DNA of 64,000 bases from Gracilimonas sp. (GCA_022450045.1 JAKURD010000001.1:1-64000); one strand, 5' to 3'; shown: positions 1-10,119, numbered from the stretch's first letter. Notes: generated from the letters alone by a model not told the origin. Numbers and translations: made by a program.

Positions 1-107
1 TGCACGCCAATCAACTCCGAAGCTGCCCGGGCCGTGGTGCCTGCTACAAAATGTTCTATCAGCCGGCTTTGCTGGCGGGGGGATAAACGACTTTTACGTT
101 CATACAT
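1..107 (-). CDS. IS1595-family transposase, N-terminal part (runs off the window)
   Basis: A minus-strand reading frame opens with ATG at 105-107 and stays open to base 1, so only about 35 residues are visible. It begins MYERKSRLSPRQQSRLIEHF and continues with VAGTTARAASELIGV, the Lys/Arg-rich helix and helix-turn-helix-like start I know from IS1595-type (ISXO2-like) DDE transposases. The catalytic part lies outside the window, so completeness cannot be judged. It sits at the edge of a run of broken accessory genes, which fits a mobile element boundary. Confidence 0.6.
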   Translation of the reverse strand, partial: MYERKSRLSPRQQSRLIEHFVAGTTARAASELIGV

Positions 108-426
108 AGTAACTAATTTAGTACCTTATTCAGGTTTTAGCTACTTCAGCCTCTTGATTTAAGCTTGGGAGCCGTAGATTCAGGTAAATTTTTACCTTTA
201 GTTAAAAAGATCCTTTTTAAAAAATGCGTCTGAAGACATTAGATTTTTTTTACGTTGATTACGAAAGGAATTACTCAAATTCAGGAACAAATTTACGAAG
301 TACCGGGCTCGTATTAAAACCGAAGGAAATGGTATCCATACCGTGGCGGGCAATTTTTTTTGAGTTCTCGGTAGTTAACAAAGTAAGAGGCTAAATAATA
401 TTGCTTCTAATGGTTTATCAGCTTAA
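108..426. other. Gene-free stretch between transposase and cupredoxin remnant
   Basis: No convincing reading frame on either strand. It is AT-rich and should contain the upstream end of the IS1595-type element, but I could not pick out its terminal inverted repeat with confidence. One isolated TTAAGC occurs near 169-174 without the second repeat copy seen at the promoters further along. Confidence 0.4.
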
Positions 427-486
427 TTGAAAGTCACATCCCCAATTTACTATAATCTAACGAAGAAACCGGAGGGCAAAGAAAGC

Positions 487-964
487 ATGAGTAAAAAAGA
501 AGTTAAAAAAACAAAATCGTCGAACAAGAAAATTTTAAGATCAGGAAAAGAAAAGAACACGCCGAATTTATACCTATTCTGTACTGGTTATTGGCGTACT
601 CGTTATAGCAGGTTACCTGTTAATCCAGGCCTTTTCTTCGCCTAAGTTGCAGCCTGTTTCCGACAGAGTTATTGATATTGAGGCAAATATGGGTGGGTTT
701 AGCATGCAGGTTATAAGAGTAAAAACCGGTGAATCCATCACAATCAGGTTGACCAGTCTTGACAATCAATTTCATGCCGATGGCGGAGGTCAGCATCAAT
801 GGGCAGTAGATGAATTTAATGTCAGTGTTATCGCTCAGCCGAAAAGCTCCAGTATGGTGACATTTGTCCCAACTACACCCGGCACCTATACCTTTTATTC
901 CGATATATGCTGCGGCGGTCGGGCTAATCCGGCTATGCAGGGCACGCTTATTGTAGAAGCTTAG
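487..964 (+). pseudogene. Membrane-anchored cupredoxin-domain protein, frameshifted
   Basis: ATG at 487 follows a GGAGG at 471-475. The first ~22 residues are Lys-rich (MSKKEVKKTKSSNKK), then the frame must shift by one base near 555 (A-rich AGGAAAAGAAAAG) to continue into IYTYSVLVIGVLVIAGYLL, a transmembrane anchor. After it comes a cupredoxin-like domain with VKTGESITIRL, FHADGGG and YSDICCGGRANPAMQG, resembling the copper-loop end of periplasmic cupredoxins. The frame then runs to a stop at 962-964. Expected role: exported copper-binding or electron-transfer protein. The next gene (CcdA-like) starts 10 bases later, so the two were probably co-transcribed. Only one indel separates this from an intact gene, so a sequence error is possible. 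Confidence 0.6.
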
Positions 965-974
965 TTACAAAAAA

Positions 975-1793
975 TTGAAACAGCCGGCAAAAAAAATATT
1001 AATTCAAACTTTGCTTGGAGTAGTGGCCGTAGGAGCATTAGCCTTGACCGGGTTCTGGCACCCCAAAGCGCCCTCCAACGAAATGAAGGAATTTCTACCT
1101 GCCATAACTTTTCTAACTGTGCTTGTGGCCGGTTTTTTAGATGGCATTAACCCATGCGCTTTTACGGTGCTACTGCTCTTTATCACTGCGCTGATCGCTA
1201 CCCTTCAGGCAGGATAATCTGATCCAAAATCTGTGCGCCTTCGCATCATTGGAATGGGAACTATTTTTATCGGTGCTATTTTCATCACCTACCTTACCCT
1301 GGGTATTGGCTTGCTGAAATCGATAGATATTTTTACCCAGCAGCATCTTCCGGCTCGTATCAGTGCCTTGTTAGCTACGTTGTTTGGCCTTTGGATGTTA
1401 AAAGATTAGTTCTTGCCGGAAATGGGCTTGCGGTTGCAAGCGCCGGGCAATGTTGGTGCCTTGGTAAAAAAAGCAGCTAGGAAGGCCACTCTGCCTGCCT
1501 TATTGGCGGGAGGCTTTCTAATCGGTTTGTGTACCATTCCCTGCAGTGGTGCAGTATACCTGGGCATATTAAGTTTATTGGCAGCACAACCGACCGCTTT
1601 AATTGGTTACAGTTATCTGGTTCTCTACAATCTGATATTTGTATTGCCATTAATCATTTTGTTAGTCCTTGTCTCATCACGCCCCACTTTAAACCGCCTG
1701 GCTCACTGGAATATACACCACAAAGAAGGGGTACGGCTGGCGCTTGGCAGTGGAGTAGTGGTGATGGGATTGTTTATCCTATTGGTGGTATAA
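975..1793 (+). pseudogene. CcdA/DsbD-like membrane protein with two in-frame stop codons
   Basis: One continuous frame runs from 975 to 1793 but is cut by TAA at 1215-1217 and TAG at 1407-1409. The frame is the same on both sides of each stop, so these are substitutions, not indels. It shows the DsbD/CcdA transmembrane pattern: a helix with GFLDGINPCAFTVLLLF (the N-terminal Cys-containing motif) and later LIGLCTIPCSGAVYLGILS, the second Cys motif. The family passes reducing equivalents across the membrane for cytochrome c maturation or periplasmic thiol repair. Upstream is a broken cupredoxin and downstream, convergent, a TlpA-like thioredoxin, which suits this role. No full product can be made without readthrough. 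Confidence 0.7.
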
Positions 1794-1912
1794 AATCTTG
1801 CGGTTTAGGCTTACCTATTCCCATTTTATTTTCTAGCTCCAATATTCCGATATCGATATATAGAAATATGAGGTTTCCCAGATTCAATTATATTACTCTT
1901 AGGATAGTCCGG

Positions 1913-2489
1913 TTAGCCAGAAACGGATTTTTTTAGTACTGTAATCGGCGATATCTCCTGTTTATAGACAACCTGCCTCTCTTTGGAAATCACAAAAGTA
2001 GAGGGAATGTACGGGCTCTGGAATATCTTTGGCAGCCCTGAAACGGGAAAATAATAAGGTATAGAGAAATCTTTGCCTTCCATAAATTTTCTGGCCTTTT
2101 CCTGGTTTTCATCCAGAGAGATCATCAGAAATCGAATGTTATCGTTCTTGGACACATCGACATGCAATTTCTGGATAGTGGGCATTTCGACCACACAAAG
2201 CGGGCACCAGAAAGCCTGAATATTGATGAAAAGTGCGTTGTCTTTGAATTGTTCAAGCCGGAGTTGTTCACCTTCCGGAGTGTTCAGCACAAGATGATAG
2301 GCCTGTTCGGAAAGCATCGGGCATAAGGCTTCGGCCACTTCGGTGCCTTCGGCGTTAAAAAGGCCAGCCCATAATAGGACGCGCCACATGGTACCCAGTA
2401 CATCGGTATGTAAACCAGTGAGGTACAGCAGTATGATTACTGCCGCAATACCCAGCCATTCAAGTGCTGTTTTCGTTATCTCTTTTCAT
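1913..2489 (-). pseudogene. TlpA/ResA-like thioredoxin-fold protein, probable N-terminal frameshift
   Basis: The open part (1913-2389 and upstream in frame) has a thioredoxin fold with AFWCPLCVVEMPTIQKL (CPLC active site), FLMISLDEN and the cis-Pro region YIPSTFVISK. The frame continues upstream of ATG 2387-2389 through a hydrophobic stretch (WLGIAAVIILLYLTG), a likely membrane anchor, until about 2465. There a one-base shift joins it to ATG 2487-2489 (MKRDNENST). The family reduces exported thiols or haem-binding cysteines. If translation starts at 2389, a soluble but anchor-less protein could still be made. The CcdA-like pseudogene on the other strand would be its electron donor. Confidence 0.55.
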
Positions 2490-2529
2490 CCGTCATCATG
2501 GATGGTCTTTAATAGAAAGGTTTTTTTTG

Positions 2530-3777
2530 TTATAATTGAGATTCGACAACCTGCCTGAAGGTATTCTGTTGACGTTGAACAAGCTGGTATGAAATCCGGA
2601 TTATAAGAGCCAGCACCAACAAAGCAACCGGTTCAGGGAGCTGCTGAGGTATGAAATACCATCCTGCAAACAGACCTGCATGAAGCACAAGGGCAGTCCA
2701 TAAATAATATCTGAACCAGAGCTTTTGTTGCCACCGTGTTACCCCGACCGCTACGAGCAGGTGTGCAGGCAGTACCCAAAGCAAGTTCCAATTAGGGTGC
2801 AGCGGTTCGTGAATTGATAAAAGCGATACCGGCAGCAGTATCAGCCCTGCCAGCCCTACAGTTCCAAAGAGAAGTCGATCCAACCATTTTCCATCTGCTT
2901 TATCTAAAAATTCCATAAGCGTGAACACAGCGATAAAAACGAGGAATATCCAAAATATAGGAACGGGCGATAACCAGTAAAGCGTTGCAGCGAAGGGTTT
3001 TTCCGGTATAAGCAGCCGGGTATCCGAAACGAGTGGCCTGTCCGAATTATTCAATCCGGTTCCAGATAAAGACTGATAAAACAAGTATGGCAGATAGGTT
3101 TGCTGCCAACTGTCGGCGGTATAGTCAGCAGGGGCACCCAACAAAATGTTGATTCCAAACCGAATCCACGGGCGGCGCTGCAGGTAGGGTTGAAGCAGCC
3201 CTCGGAATGTTGTATTGGTACGGGTGGTGATTGTAACCTGAGAAGGTGTAAACAACCGGTGACGAGCCAACAGATCGCGCACTTTGGTGGTACAGTTATT
3301 GCTAAAAAATTCATAGCGATAATACCGGTTTTCAGATACCAGCTCGGTTTCCATATCCTTTACCAGTGCATAAATTTCCTTCGGGCTCAGGTTAAGAACC
3401 TGTTCTTCGATGAACCGTCCGAGGGCTTGGTTTTCTTTAGCAAATAATTCGAAACTGGATTTGGAAAGGAAATAATTCAGGTTGCCGTAGAGAAATTTCA
3501 ATGCAAAGAAACTGGTCTCAAAATTAAAGGTGCCATAATTGTACACGATATCTTTTTGATAAACCGGATCCTGCAGCCGGATAGCTGTGTGCCCGAACAT
3601 TGCATAAAGTGGATACCCCGGCCCTACGGTTAATACACTCAGGCGGGCTTCAGGGCTAATTTGAATTGGGTTAGGCGGATGGCTGGCAGCATCCTTAGTT
3701 GCTCCATATGCCAGCCCTGACAGGAGCAACAATAAAACGAAAACCGTGTACTTTCGGAATAATATAAATAATGACAT
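2530..3777 (-). CDS. DUF4105 (Lnb-type) periplasmic domain protein with C-terminal membrane helices
   Basis: The product is about 415 residues if it starts at ATG 3775-3777 (MSLFILFRKYTVFVLLLLLS), which gives a clean signal peptide; an upstream ATG at 3816 adds 13 residues. The N-terminal half carries the DUF4105 signature: GPGYPLYAMFGHTAIRL, YNYGTFNF and FFSNNCTTKVRDLLARH. The C-terminal third holds four or five membrane helices. In Bacteroidota this domain is common next to envelope genes and its biochemical role is unsettled; His and Cys residues in GHTAIR and NNCTT suggest a hydrolase-like fold. It stands alone on the minus strand, 43 bases after the UbiB-like gene. Confidence 0.8.
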   Translation of the reverse strand: MSLFILFRKYTVFVLLLLLSGLAYGATKDAASHPPNPIQISPEARLSVLTVGPGYPLYAMFGHTAIRLQDPVYQKDIVYNYGTFNFETSFFALKFLYGNLNYFLSKSSFELFAKENQALGRFIEEQVLNLSPKEIYALVKDMETELVSENRYYRYEFFSNNCTTKVRDLLARHRLFTPSQVTITTRTNTTFRGLLQPYLQRRPWIRFGINILLGAPADYTADSWQQTYLPYLFYQSLSGTGLNNSDRPLVSDTRLLIPEKPFAATLYWLSPVPIFWIFLVFIAVFTLMEFLDKADGKWLDRLLFGTVGLAGLILLPVSLLSIHEPLHPNWNLLWVLPAHLLVAVGVTRWQQKLWFRYYLWTALVLHAGLFAGWYFIPQQLPEPVALLVLALIIRISYQLVQRQQNTFRQVVESQL

Positions 3778-3859
3778 TGTGTTATTTGCTAAACATTGGT
3801 AAGTAGTGAAGCTCATCTTACCCCCTCATTCTCATTGGGCAGCCGGCTTTCTCCTTCTT

Positions 3860-5572
3860 TTATAAATCTTTCCCTTCGCCCCGCCTAGAACAGTTACGAA
3901 GAGAAGAAAATAAAAGGTAACTTAAAAGCAACAGGGCTGCGACCAGGCCGGTGCTAAAAATCCAGCGTATCCACAGCTCCCATCCTTCAGGGTGATAAAT
4001 AAGCATCAGCAGAGCCACCGCTATAACCAAAGCGAGCGTAAGCGCTGAAACTTTTATGGTTCTGCCCAGTTGTCGAAGCTCACGTATGACCTGCTTGTCG
4101 TTTACGGTTATGTCCACACCCATTTCTCCCCGTCTCAACCGGCCCACAAGATGGCGAATCTCTTTCGGAGCCTGTTCTGCCAATGTTAAGACATCCAGCG
4201 AAGCCAAACGTAACTTCGATTCGGAGCTGTCGGGCCGGAACCGCCTTATGATGGCCCGCCGTACAAACTTCCGGGCAACCGGTACAAGATGGAAATCCGG
4301 ATCCAGCCGCGTGCCGATGCCTTCGGCCATAAGAATGGTTTTGGTTAGAATAGCCATCTGTGCCGGAAGCCGCATCCCGAGACTGCGGATCAATTCAAGG
4401 AGATTTGTCAATACTTCCCCCATCGGTATTTGGCTAAGGGGAAGATCAAAATAGTTATTCAAAAAACGGCCCATTTCTATTTCAAGCAAGGCAATGTTAT
4501 GTCCTTTTACTTTCAGACCCAGATCAATCAATCGGTCGGTCATCCGTTCGGGATCGGCTTCCACCATCGCCATGGTCAGCTCGGTCAAAACTGCACGGTC
4601 TCGGGGGGACAGGTATCCTACCATCCCAAAATCCAGAAGCACCATCGTTCCTTCTTCAGTAATACGGAAATTTCCTGGATGAGGATCTGCGTGGAAAAAA
4701 CCTTTACTGAATGCAGTGCCCAACAGCAGGCGCGCCAGCCGATTGGCCAGTTCTTTGGGATCTACATTTAATTTTTGCAGCTGCTCGATATCATCGATGC
4801 GCACCCCTTTTATATACTCCATCACCAGCACATGCCGGCTCGAAAGCGAGTGAAAAACCATCGGGACACGGATGGATTCCCGGGGATTGATATCCCTCCG
4901 ATACCGGTCGATATTTCGGGCCTCCTGGCGGTAGTCAAGCTCGCGTGTAATGGTTTGGGCAAATTCTTCTACTATGGCGGCAGGCTCGTAGGGAGCAAAT
5001 TGCGGGTTCTGTGCAACCCGCCTGGCAATACCCCTCAGCACCTCAAGATCGACCGCAATCTGCTGCTGTACGCCGGGACGCTGTACCTTAACAGCAACTA
5101 CTTGCCCGTCAGCAAGTATGCCCCGGTGCACCTGCCCGATGGAAGCCGAGGCTTCGGGTGTGGAGTCAAGCTCGGTAAAAACGGTCTCAGGGGATCGGGA
5201 CAGGTGTTCCCGGAGCACGGCATGAATATCTTTCCAAGCTACCGGCGGGGCAGTATCCTGAAGTTTGGTAAACTCAATAGCCATCTCGGGTGGCAGCAGG
5301 TCGGGACGGGTGGAAAGTATCTGCCCCATTTTAATGAAGGTAGGGCCCAGTTCTTCAAACAGCAGGCGCAAATGTTCGGCGCTGGAATAGGGTCGCTCTT
5401 TAGGAGAATACCCAAGCCATCCCTTATGAAAGGGTACAAACCGCTGCAGGCCGAATTCAACTACTAAGTAACCGAAACCGTGGCGCAGCATGATACGAAC
5501 GATTTCCCGGTAACGCCTGAAAAGCTGCCAGCGGGTAACTACTTTGGTATGGCTGTCGTTAAAAAGATGCAT
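3860..5572 (-). CDS. UbiB/AarF (ABC1) atypical kinase
   Basis: 570 residues, the usual length for UbiB-family proteins. Visible motifs are the KxGQ region ([16 protein letters not shown]), the Ala-rich nucleotide loop ASIGQVHR, the catalytic segment [10 protein letters not shown] and the metal-binding [10 protein letters not shown]. Two transmembrane helices close the C-terminus. Members bind ATP and support biosynthesis or extraction of isoprenoid lipids such as quinones. No quinone genes are adjacent, so the substrate stays open. The start [10 protein letters not shown] at 5572 gives the normal family N-terminus. Confidence 0.9.
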   Translation of the reverse strand: MHLFNDSHTKVVTRWQLFRRYREIVRIMLRHGFGYLVVEFGLQRFVPFHKGWLGYSPKERPYSSAEHLRLLFEELGPTFIKMGQILSTRPDLLPPEMAIEFTKLQDTAPPVAWKDIHAVLREHLSRSPETVFTELDSTPEASASIGQVHRGILADGQVVAVKVQRPGVQQQIAVDLEVLRGIARRVAQNPQFAPYEPAAIVEEFAQTITRELDYRQEARNIDRYRRDINPRESIRVPMVFHSLSSRHVLVMEYIKGVRIDDIEQLQKLNVDPKELANRLARLLLGTAFSKGFFHADPHPGNFRITEEGTMVLLDFGMVGYLSPRDRAVLTELTMAMVEADPERMTDRLIDLGLKVKGHNIALLEIEMGRFLNNYFDLPLSQIPMGEVLTNLLELIRSLGMRLPAQMAILTKTILMAEGIGTRLDPDFHLVPVARKFVRRAIIRRFRPDSSESKLRLASLDVLTLAEQAPKEIRHLVGRLRRGEMGVDITVNDKQVIRELRQLGRTIKVSALTLALVIAVALLMLIYHPEGWELWIRWIFSTGLVAALLLLSYLLFSSLRNCSRRGEGKDL

Positions 5573-5742
5573 TGATGGCTTATTTTTGTATTTGGGTGTT
5601 CTGTTTTTGCACTGCCAGCCGGATACTCCCCCTGTCTTTGGTGATGCCGGCCTTCGCCGATGGTTATTTCGTAGTTGTCAAGATACGGAACACACGGCTG
5701 CAATTATATATTTATGCTATACAAAGTCCGTCCGATTTCTCA

Positions 5743-6279
5743 TCATTTTATTTCATTTTTCGCACTGGGTAAAATAAGCTCTTTGAATTGAGAGGCTAAG
5801 GGTATCCACAGGGCAACCAGCAAATAAAGGCTTCCTCCGGCAATAACCGCCTCTGTAAATCCCCATTCAATGCCGATAATCATGGCTAAAATCGATCCGG
5901 CAAGCGAAGCCAATCCGTTGATGCCCCACATCGCGGCGGTAAATACCTCCAGCCCATGTTGCTTCAGCATACGCAGGGCCAGCGGGAAGGGGAACCCCAT
6001 GGCGATACCGAGCAGTCCGGTAAGCGAGCCGGCCCGCAATGGCACCGAGGTTGCCGACTGAAGCAAATCATCGAGGAAGTAATTGTAGGCCAGGCTGAGG
6101 GCGAAAACGATGACGGTACTGAAGGCAACGGCAACAGAAAGACGACCGGATATCCACGCACTGCTCAAACTTCCGGCTCCAACTCCAAGCAGCAGCGAAA
6201 ACAACAGCACAGAAGTGGCTGATACGGGATCACCCAAGTATAAGGTCAATTTTTGAAAAAGAGCAATTTCCAGCATCAT
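5743..6279 (-). CDS. C-terminal membrane part of a spermidine-synthase-like protein (split gene)
   Basis: 178 residues with about five membrane helices, starting MMLEIALFQKLTLYLGDP. In related proteins this helix bundle is continuous with the upstream synthase-like protein: the sequence ...GAGFMMLEIALFQ is the normal junction. Here the upstream frame ends GAAS-stop and this one starts at the overlapping ATGATG, so the halves overlap by 4 bases. One missing G near 6283 explains the split. It could still be made by translational coupling as a separate subunit. GFPFPLALRML and GINGLASLAGS are typical of the family's C-terminal domain. Confidence 0.7.
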   Translation of the reverse strand: MMLEIALFQKLTLYLGDPVSATSVLLFSLLLGVGAGSLSSAWISGRLSVAVAFSTVIVFALSLAYNYFLDDLLQSATSVPLRAGSLTGLLGIAMGFPFPLALRMLKQHGLEVFTAAMWGINGLASLAGSILAMIIGIEWGFTEAVIAGGSLYLLVALWIPLASQFKELILPSAKNEIK

Positions 6280-8189
6280 GAAGCCGCTCCCAGCAACAGA
6301 AAAATCAAAAGAAACCCTTTCAGCTCCGGGTGGCGGGCAAATGGCCGGACAAACCCGAGTTTGACCTGATCCGGAGATTTTTTGACCGACACCACCAACA
6401 CTACAACCCCCAGGCCCAGCACAAGCAACCCGTATAGCTGGCGGAAGGGAGAGGGTAATATCTTGTCAAAGTTATAGAAGAAAGGATTGTCATCATAAAC
6501 CGGGGATATATTTAGGGGGAATTTTTTAGCAAAATCCTCCATAGTCATAGTTCCGTTAGAAAGATTATATAGGTTTTGATCGAACATCCTCCATTCAATA
6601 GTAGAAGTTGAATCATCCGGCACAGGTAGCAAAAAGGCAGCTTGTTCCTGGAACGGTATAAAATAATCACCCTGATCATATTCCAACTGATGTAGGGCAG
6701 CGTGTCTTTCCTGCATGTCTTTACCTTCAAAGGATGTTTTTTTCACTACTAATGCAGGCATGTCATGCTTGGAAACGACATATATATGTTTCATAGCCTC
6801 TTGGTTTGAAATTCCCTTTTCTTCAAAAGCTTTCAGGGTCAACCCCAACAGCCGGTAAAGTTCGGCATTGCCATGTGTTACAAAAATAATTCTACCCTCG
6901 GGCGTAAGCCGGTTGAGATAATCGCTGAAAGCCTCCACGGTAAACAGGTAGTTTTCGGTAAGGGCATAACCGTCGATACTGCGGCTGCTTTTGGTTACCG
7001 GCAGGGCCAGCATGAGGAGGTCGTACTGTTCAGAGGTATTGCGAAGAAAACTGCGCCCCTCCCCTACTACTACTTTAGTAGTAGGTAGTTTTGAATATAA
7101 ACCGCCATTAAAATCCTCATAATCTTTAACTATTTGCACCAGATCGGGATTTACTTCAACCGCTGTAATAGATTGTACTCCGCCGAAAAGAGCTACTAAT
7201 ACATCCCGGCCGCCACCTGGTCCGATAATTAGGGCACTGTCTTTTTCATTCTCATTTAAAAAGTAAAATGGAAAAAACTGCCCGAAATTGGAAGTCAAAT
7301 CACTTTGCAATGTTGAATCATTTAGCAATGCCCGAAAATTGAACATGGAAGTGCCGGCTGCTCCGTCAACATAAATCATTTTTTCATCGGGCAGCTGGTC
7401 GTTCTCAACAAGACTTGTTTGGCCGAAAGCACTCCAGCGTGTTTCGACAATACGGCCGTTCCCTGAAGAATCATACAGTATCCTATTGATATCCTTGGCC
7501 TGGTTGTTCCTGATCGGGAGAATGCTTTGCGGAGCCAGCCAGATACCACCTCCCGCTAAAAGAAAGGCAATTAATGATAGCAAGGCTGTGCTCCATCTGG
7601 CCGATTCTGCTGTCATTAAGATGATCGAAGCCAGCGCTGCGGCAAGTACTACAATAAATGCCGCCGTGGTTGCCGGCATTGTATTGAGCAGAGGGACAGC
7701 AGCCAGGGCGGCTAATGCGCCACCGGCAATATCAAACCCATATAACAGCGAACTTCGCTCCGGGGCATTCTGGAAAAATGAAGCGATAGTCATGCCGAAA
7801 AACAGGAATGGTATTACCGGCAGAAACAGGATGGTGTAGGTTATCGATGTACCCCACGTAGCGGGGACTGCCTGAGTCAGGTAAAGAATTAGTGCGGTAA
7901 TTATGCCAGTGGCCAGGGCTGTAATAAGAGCCAGTATATCTGTGCCAGCAGATGGCCAGATTAGCTGCCTCTTTTTCAGCAGGAGTCCGCCCATACCCAG
8001 ACCAAGCATGGCCAGAGATAACACAGCGAACACATAATGATAGCTCAGGATGACCGCAAATATGCGCGTCAGCACTATCTCATATAGTATCATGCCGAAC
8101 GAGATCAGCGCCAGCGAACAGAGAGTACGCGTCAACCGGAGAAAATCTATTCCGGATTTTCCCGGTATCTCAGGTATAAAATTATTCAT
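6276..8189 (-). CDS. Membrane-fused spermidine-synthase-like protein, N-terminal part
   Basis: 637 residues: an N-terminal bundle of about seven or eight helices (residues ~20-230), then a Rossmann-type synthase/methyltransferase domain (~280-560) with IIGPGGGRDVLVALFGG and AVEVNPDL, the nucleotide-cosubstrate loop of aminopropyltransferases and SAM methyltransferases. The C-terminus re-enters the membrane and ends prematurely at GAAS; the missing helices are in the next frame (5743-6279). I do not see a clear polyamine-synthase acidic active site, so substrate is unknown. It is the distal part of the SHOCT/NhaA operon, 48 bases after DUF5676. Confidence 0.75.
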   Translation of the reverse strand: MNNFIPEIPGKSGIDFLRLTRTLCSLALISFGMILYEIVLTRIFAVILSYHYVFAVLSLAMLGLGMGGLLLKKRQLIWPSAGTDILALITALATGIITALILYLTQAVPATWGTSITYTILFLPVIPFLFFGMTIASFFQNAPERSSLLYGFDIAGGALAALAAVPLLNTMPATTAAFIVVLAAALASIILMTAESARWSTALLSLIAFLLAGGGIWLAPQSILPIRNNQAKDINRILYDSSGNGRIVETRWSAFGQTSLVENDQLPDEKMIYVDGAAGTSMFNFRALLNDSTLQSDLTSNFGQFFPFYFLNENEKDSALIIGPGGGRDVLVALFGGVQSITAVEVNPDLVQIVKDYEDFNGGLYSKLPTTKVVVGEGRSFLRNTSEQYDLLMLALPVTKSSRSIDGYALTENYLFTVEAFSDYLNRLTPEGRIIFVTHGNAELYRLLGLTLKAFEEKGISNQEAMKHIYVVSKHDMPALVVKKTSFEGKDMQERHAALHQLEYDQGDYFIPFQEQAAFLLPVPDDSTSTIEWRMFDQNLYNLSNGTMTMEDFAKKFPLNISPVYDDNPFFYNFDKILPSPFRQLYGLLVLGLGVVVLVVSVKKSPDQVKLGFVRPFARHPELKGFLLIFLLLGAAS

Positions 8190-8237
8190 GGAATGTTTTT
8201 ATATCAGCCTGGTGTATTCGGATTGATAGAGCATGCC

Positions 8238-8504
8238 TCAGTCAGTTTTCAATCCCCATCGTTTGTAGAAAAAATTGTAAATGGGTACATAGACCAGCCC
8301 GATGTAAGCGCCCCAGGCAAAGCTCTCGATAAGTCCTAAAAAGAAACTACCGACCGAAATCCACTCGAAAGCAGGCAGAACTATTTCCAGAAACTGATGC
8401 ATGTGAATACTTTCGGGTGTTATTAATCCATAAATAACGCAAAAAATAAAACTGACCGCCGTAAAGGTACCTGCCGCCCAGCTAACAATTTTGATGTTTA
8501 ACAT
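8238..8504 (-). CDS. DUF5676 small membrane protein
   Basis: 88 residues with two or three membrane helices. The sequence MLNIKIVSWAAGTFTAVSF, then VIYGLITPES and MHQFLEIVLPAF, matches my memory of DUF5676, a small protein often found with heavy-metal and stress genes. Function is not established. It lies between NhaA and the spermidine-synthase-like gene, 50 bases after nhaA on the same strand, so it is probably part of the operon read from the promoter at 10458-10490. Confidence 0.75.
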   Translation of the reverse strand: MLNIKIVSWAAGTFTAVSFIFCVIYGLITPESIHMHQFLEIVLPAFEWISVGSFFLGLIESFAWGAYIGLVYVPIYNFFYKRWGLKTD

Positions 8505-8554
8505 GATGAAATCACCTTTTGTTTTTTGTTTGTGTTGATTTTAGAATTTTCTAT

Positions 8555-9907
8555 TTATGTATTGGATCTTATAGAATGATATTGGGAACTTGGCCTTGAA
8601 GATATCCAAAGCATAAAAGAGCCGACAATACCCGCCAATACAGAAGTAAACAGGATGCTTAGTTTGGCAATATATCTAAGCTCTTCATTTTGAAATGCCA
8701 GATCAGTGACAAAAAATGACATTGTAAATCCTATGCCTGCTATCAAGGCTACACCACAAAGTTGTCCCCATGTCACTCCTTCCCCAAGTTCTGCAATTTT
8801 TAATTTTACCAAAATCCAGGAAAAGCCTGCAATCCCGATAAATTTACCAGCTGAAAGTCCTGCCATTATACCCAAGCTGATTTGCTGGCTTAAAGTATTC
8901 AGAATATCACCATGAATGTGAATGCCAGCATTTACCAGGGCAAAAACAGGTAGTATAAAAAAACCGACGATAGGCGCTAATCCATGTTCTAATTTCTGTA
9001 ATGGAGTTTCAGCATCATTGGTTTTACTTTTAATCTTTTCAAGTATGTCCAGTTGACTTTCAGAAATAAAACTCCCTTTAATGGGTGCGGCCTCAATAAA
9101 TTTCCGTTGAAGGATAGTTAGATTTTTCAAATAATTTTGTTCGTCTATTTTTACTTTTCCAGGAATAGCAAAAGCGATAAGAATGCCGGCTACCGTAGGG
9201 TGAACACCTGAAAAGAAAAAGGCCAGCCATACCCCACCAATACCAATGATGAAATAAAACCAGGCGCTCCTGACTCCAAAATAGTTACCTCCTAAAAGTA
9301 CCAGGAAAAAAAGGAAACCATGAAGTAAATCCATTTCTGAGATCCCTGAGGTATAGAAAACTGCTATCACCAATACCGCTCCCAAATCATCCACAATAGC
9401 AAGTGCAACTAAAAAGACTTTAAGCGCAACAGGTACTCGATTCCCAAACAAAGACAGTACACCTAATGCGAATGCAATATCGGTGGCCATTGGTATCCCC
9501 CATCCACTTTGCCCAATGCCATTGCTATTAAAGAATGAATAGATTAGTGCCGGTAAGAGCATTCCGCCCACGGCAGCCCCAATTGGCAGTATGGCTTTTC
9601 GGGGATTTGAGAGTTTCCCACCTAGTATTTCACGTTTTAACTCTAATCCAACAAATAGAAAGAATATGGCCATTAGCCCATCATTTACCCACAATAGAAA
9701 AGGTTCTGATAAGGTACTTCCATTTACCCCAATGGAGATTTCCATACTAATAAATTCGTTGTAATATTCTTTCAGAGGTGAATTTGCCCATAGCATAGCA
9801 ACAATTACTGCCAATAAAATTGCAATCCCAACCCCTACCTGATTCTTTTCTTTCAGGGATTCCAAAAAAATCACCAGGGGATTTCGCTTTAGCGGTTTCA
9901 TGCTCAT
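8555..9907 (-). CDS. nhaA: Na+/H+ antiporter NhaA
   Basis: 450 residues and about twelve helices. Clear NhaA features are ATDIAFALGVLSLFG and ALAIVDDLGAVLVIA (the two-Asp ion site), FSGVHPTVAGILIAF and GVALIAGIGFTMSFFV. It exchanges sodium for protons across the inner membrane for pH and salt homeostasis. An AAGGGA directly abuts the ATG at 9907; the second ATG (9901) has the better spacing to it, so the true start may be two codons in. It lies 14 bases after the His-rich peptide gene. A salt-stress role fits the operon it shares. Confidence 0.95.
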   Translation of the reverse strand: MSMKPLKRNPLVIFLESLKEKNQVGVGIAILLAVIVAMLWANSPLKEYYNEFISMEISIGVNGSTLSEPFLLWVNDGLMAIFFLFVGLELKREILGGKLSNPRKAILPIGAAVGGMLLPALIYSFFNSNGIGQSGWGIPMATDIAFALGVLSLFGNRVPVALKVFLVALAIVDDLGAVLVIAVFYTSGISEMDLLHGFLFFLVLLGGNYFGVRSAWFYFIIGIGGVWLAFFFSGVHPTVAGILIAFAIPGKVKIDEQNYLKNLTILQRKFIEAAPIKGSFISESQLDILEKIKSKTNDAETPLQKLEHGLAPIVGFFILPVFALVNAGIHIHGDILNTLSQQISLGIMAGLSAGKFIGIAGFSWILVKLKIAELGEGVTWGQLCGVALIAGIGFTMSFFVTDLAFQNEELRYIAKLSILFTSVLAGIVGSFMLWISSRPSSQYHSIRSNT

Positions 9908-9921
9908 TCCCTTATGTCAGG

Positions 9922-10107
9922 CTAATGATGTCGATGTTTGTTTTTGTCATCTTCAGGGTGGCTGTGATCCTCCGATGAGTTCTGACTATGTTCTTTTCCG
10001 TGTCCACCGTGCCCTCCATGTCCGTGTCCAAAAATATGCATGGCTATAAATAGTATAATTATCAGTAATAGGAACCAGTTTTCAGCTATCCATTCCATTA
10101 TATTCAC
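9922..10107 (-). CDS. Small membrane peptide with His-rich metal-binding tail
   Basis: 61 residues: one helix (WFLLLIIILFIAMHIFG) followed by a tail of repeated His and Gly (HGHGGHGGHGKEH) and an acidic/His end (DHSHPEDDKNKHRHH). DUF2933-like peptides of this design occur in metal-resistance clusters. The tail could bind Cu, Zn or Ni; this is inferred from composition only. It starts 12 bases after the SHOCT gene stop and ends 14 bases before nhaA, so co-transcription is very likely. Confidence 0.7.
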   Translation of the reverse strand: MNIMEWIAENWFLLLIIILFIAMHIFGHGHGGHGGHGKEHSQNSSEDHSHPEDDKNKHRHH

Positions 10108-10119
10108 CTTATAGATTAT

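Noticed and set aside
1529..1936. 135-aa plus-strand frame over the end of the CcdA-like gene
   Set aside because: Out-of-frame shadow of the CcdA-like pseudogene; the CcdA frame has the better motifs.
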